From Alphaproteobacteria bacterium (lineage in GTDB: Bacteria; Pseudomonadota; Alphaproteobacteria; Rickettsiales; Rickettsiaceae), in assembly GCA_020628955.1 (NCBI GenBank), contig JAHDEH010000002.1, forward strand, positions 1 through 39,715: a DNA stretch of 39,715 bases. Direction: 5' to 3'. The notes beneath the pieces were generated by a model. That model saw only the letters and a program-made list of their open reading frames with translations. It searched no databases and was not told the origin of the DNA. Positions 38,718 to 39,715 of this stretch are shown piece after piece. The position numbers and the translations under genes are program-made. Numbering within the stretch: the stretch's first letter is position 1; each line of letters begins with the position of its first letter.

Positions 38718-39715
38718 TTATAACGCGTCATTGTCTGCGTAGCTCAAAACATCTCCTATTAACGACTCTTCGTCATTATCGCCTTGTGGTGAAGAGGTAT
38801 CTTTGGATGCACCGAGCGGATCCTGTAATTCTACAGATGCCTCTACTGCCCCTTCCGGCACACCGCACGATTCTGCATTTTCAGCTGCATCTGCATTTGC
38901 TTTTTCTTGCGCTATTTTCTTGTTGCGCTCTATATATTGCTCTATTTTATTTCGCACATTGACTTCTGCCTTACCTATATTTTCCGAAATTAAGTCTATC
39001 TCAGTAATTGAAGTATTTATTTTCAAGGCTTCAACTAGCGCTTTAGCTCCTTCTTCGCCTATATCGTTATTCCATAAGCAAATATTAGTTACTGATTTAT
39101 TTACTTTTAAAGATTCAGCTAGCGCAATAGCTCCTTCATCGCCTATGTTGTTATTTTCTATCTGAACGCTAGTAACTGACTTATTTATTTTTAGAGCTTC
39201 AGCTATTGTATTGACTGCTTCTGCGTCTTCACCGGGTTTGTCACTATGCCCTCTATAAATATTAGTTAACAATGTGCTATTTTTCATTATAAACACAGTT
39301 ATACCAATTGAAGCATGTTTTAACTCGTAGTTATTAATAATCTCTACATCAGGTTCTAGATATATTTTCTCTAGCATATCTATAAATGAATCTCTTGTTT
39401 CTAGACAATCTTCTACTTCTTCAAATTCTTTGTTTAAATATATAAGTTCCATTTTGAGGTTGGTCTTATCAATTGCATCTATAATTCCTTCTTTTATAGA
39501 TACTCCGTTGACTTCTTGCATTTGGTGGTACAAACATTTACCCAGATCTTTATAAAAAGTCTCTAGGTCTGTAATGATTTTGGGATTATTTGCTTCGCCC
39601 ATACTCTCTGCCGCTGCTCTTGATGTACATAGCATCGGGCTTTCATCAGCTGCAAATGAATCAGCTCTCTTTGAGTCATTATCCACCACTAATAGCTCAA
39701 GATTTGGGCATTGCA
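38718..39715 (-). CDS. Leucine-rich repeat (ribonuclease-inhibitor-like) protein, C-terminal part, probably truncated by window edge
   Basis: NKSVTSVQIENNNIGDEGAIALAESLKVNKSVTNICLWNNDIGEEGAKALVEALKINTSITEIDLISENIG. The frame stays open upstream of the track's GTG start (39689) to the edge, reading ...QCPNLELLVVDNDSKR. Confidence 0.82.
   Translation of the reverse strand, partial: QCPNLELLVVDNDSKRADSFAADESPMLCTSRAAAESMGEANNPKIITDLETFYKDLGKCLYHQMQEVNGVSIKEGIIDAIDKTNLKMELIYLNKEFEEVEDCLETRDSFIDMLEKIYLEPDVEIINNYELKHASIGITVFIMKNSTLLTNIYRGHSDKPGEDAEAVNTIAEALKINKSVTSVQIENNNIGDEGAIALAESLKVNKSVTNICLWNNDIGEEGAKALVEALKINTSITEIDLISENIGKAEVNVRNKIEQYIERNKKIAQEKANADAAENAESCGVPEGAVEASVELQDPLGASKDTSSPQGDNDEESLIGDVLSYADNDAL

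Noticed and set aside
1-39715. CRISPR arrays, rRNA genes, IS transposases or a toxin-antitoxin/defence island
   Set aside because: No regularly spaced direct repeats, rRNA signatures, transposase or restriction/CBASS/TA-like motifs seen on either strand.

Overview
AT-rich window from what looks like an alphaproteobacterium of the Rickettsiales type. This is inferred from a divK-pleD pair, class I LysRS, an rvh/VirB-like T4SS module, ankyrin and LRR proteins, and dispersed palindromic repeats. Most of it is conserved housekeeping: xthA, ubiB, ubiE, queA, tRNA-Thr(GGU), anmK, mutM, an AsmA-like protein, rimM, ubiX, a SixA-like phosphatase, coq7, dsbB, lysS, Ppx/GppA, hemB, a class-I-amidotransferase-like hydrolase, secA, a parvulin PPIase, addA, an MFS transporter, a GT4 glycosyltransferase and an alpha/beta hydrolase. 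A virB8-virB9(short)-virB10-virB11-virD4 cluster lies at 24718-18720 (minus strand). Eukaryote-like repeat proteins are cut by both window edges (ankyrin left, LRR right), and there is an ankyrin remnant at ~6.3 kb. The most interesting non-genic signal is a set of GC-richer palindromic repeats. They include a 93-bp two-hairpin element present twice with equal length (~84% identity by hand), whose differences avoid the hairpin stems; one copy supplies the last 12 codons and stop of addA. Other repeats sit at convergent gene junctions. A second candidate is a structured minus-strand RNA or leader with an intrinsic terminator just upstream of the ankyrin ORF; its two G-U pairs favour the minus strand. 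A third is a protein with an Arg/Ser-rich basic tail that could be a T4SS substrate. No CRISPR array, rRNA or intact IS transposase was seen. All family calls come from reading the sequence; no database search was run.
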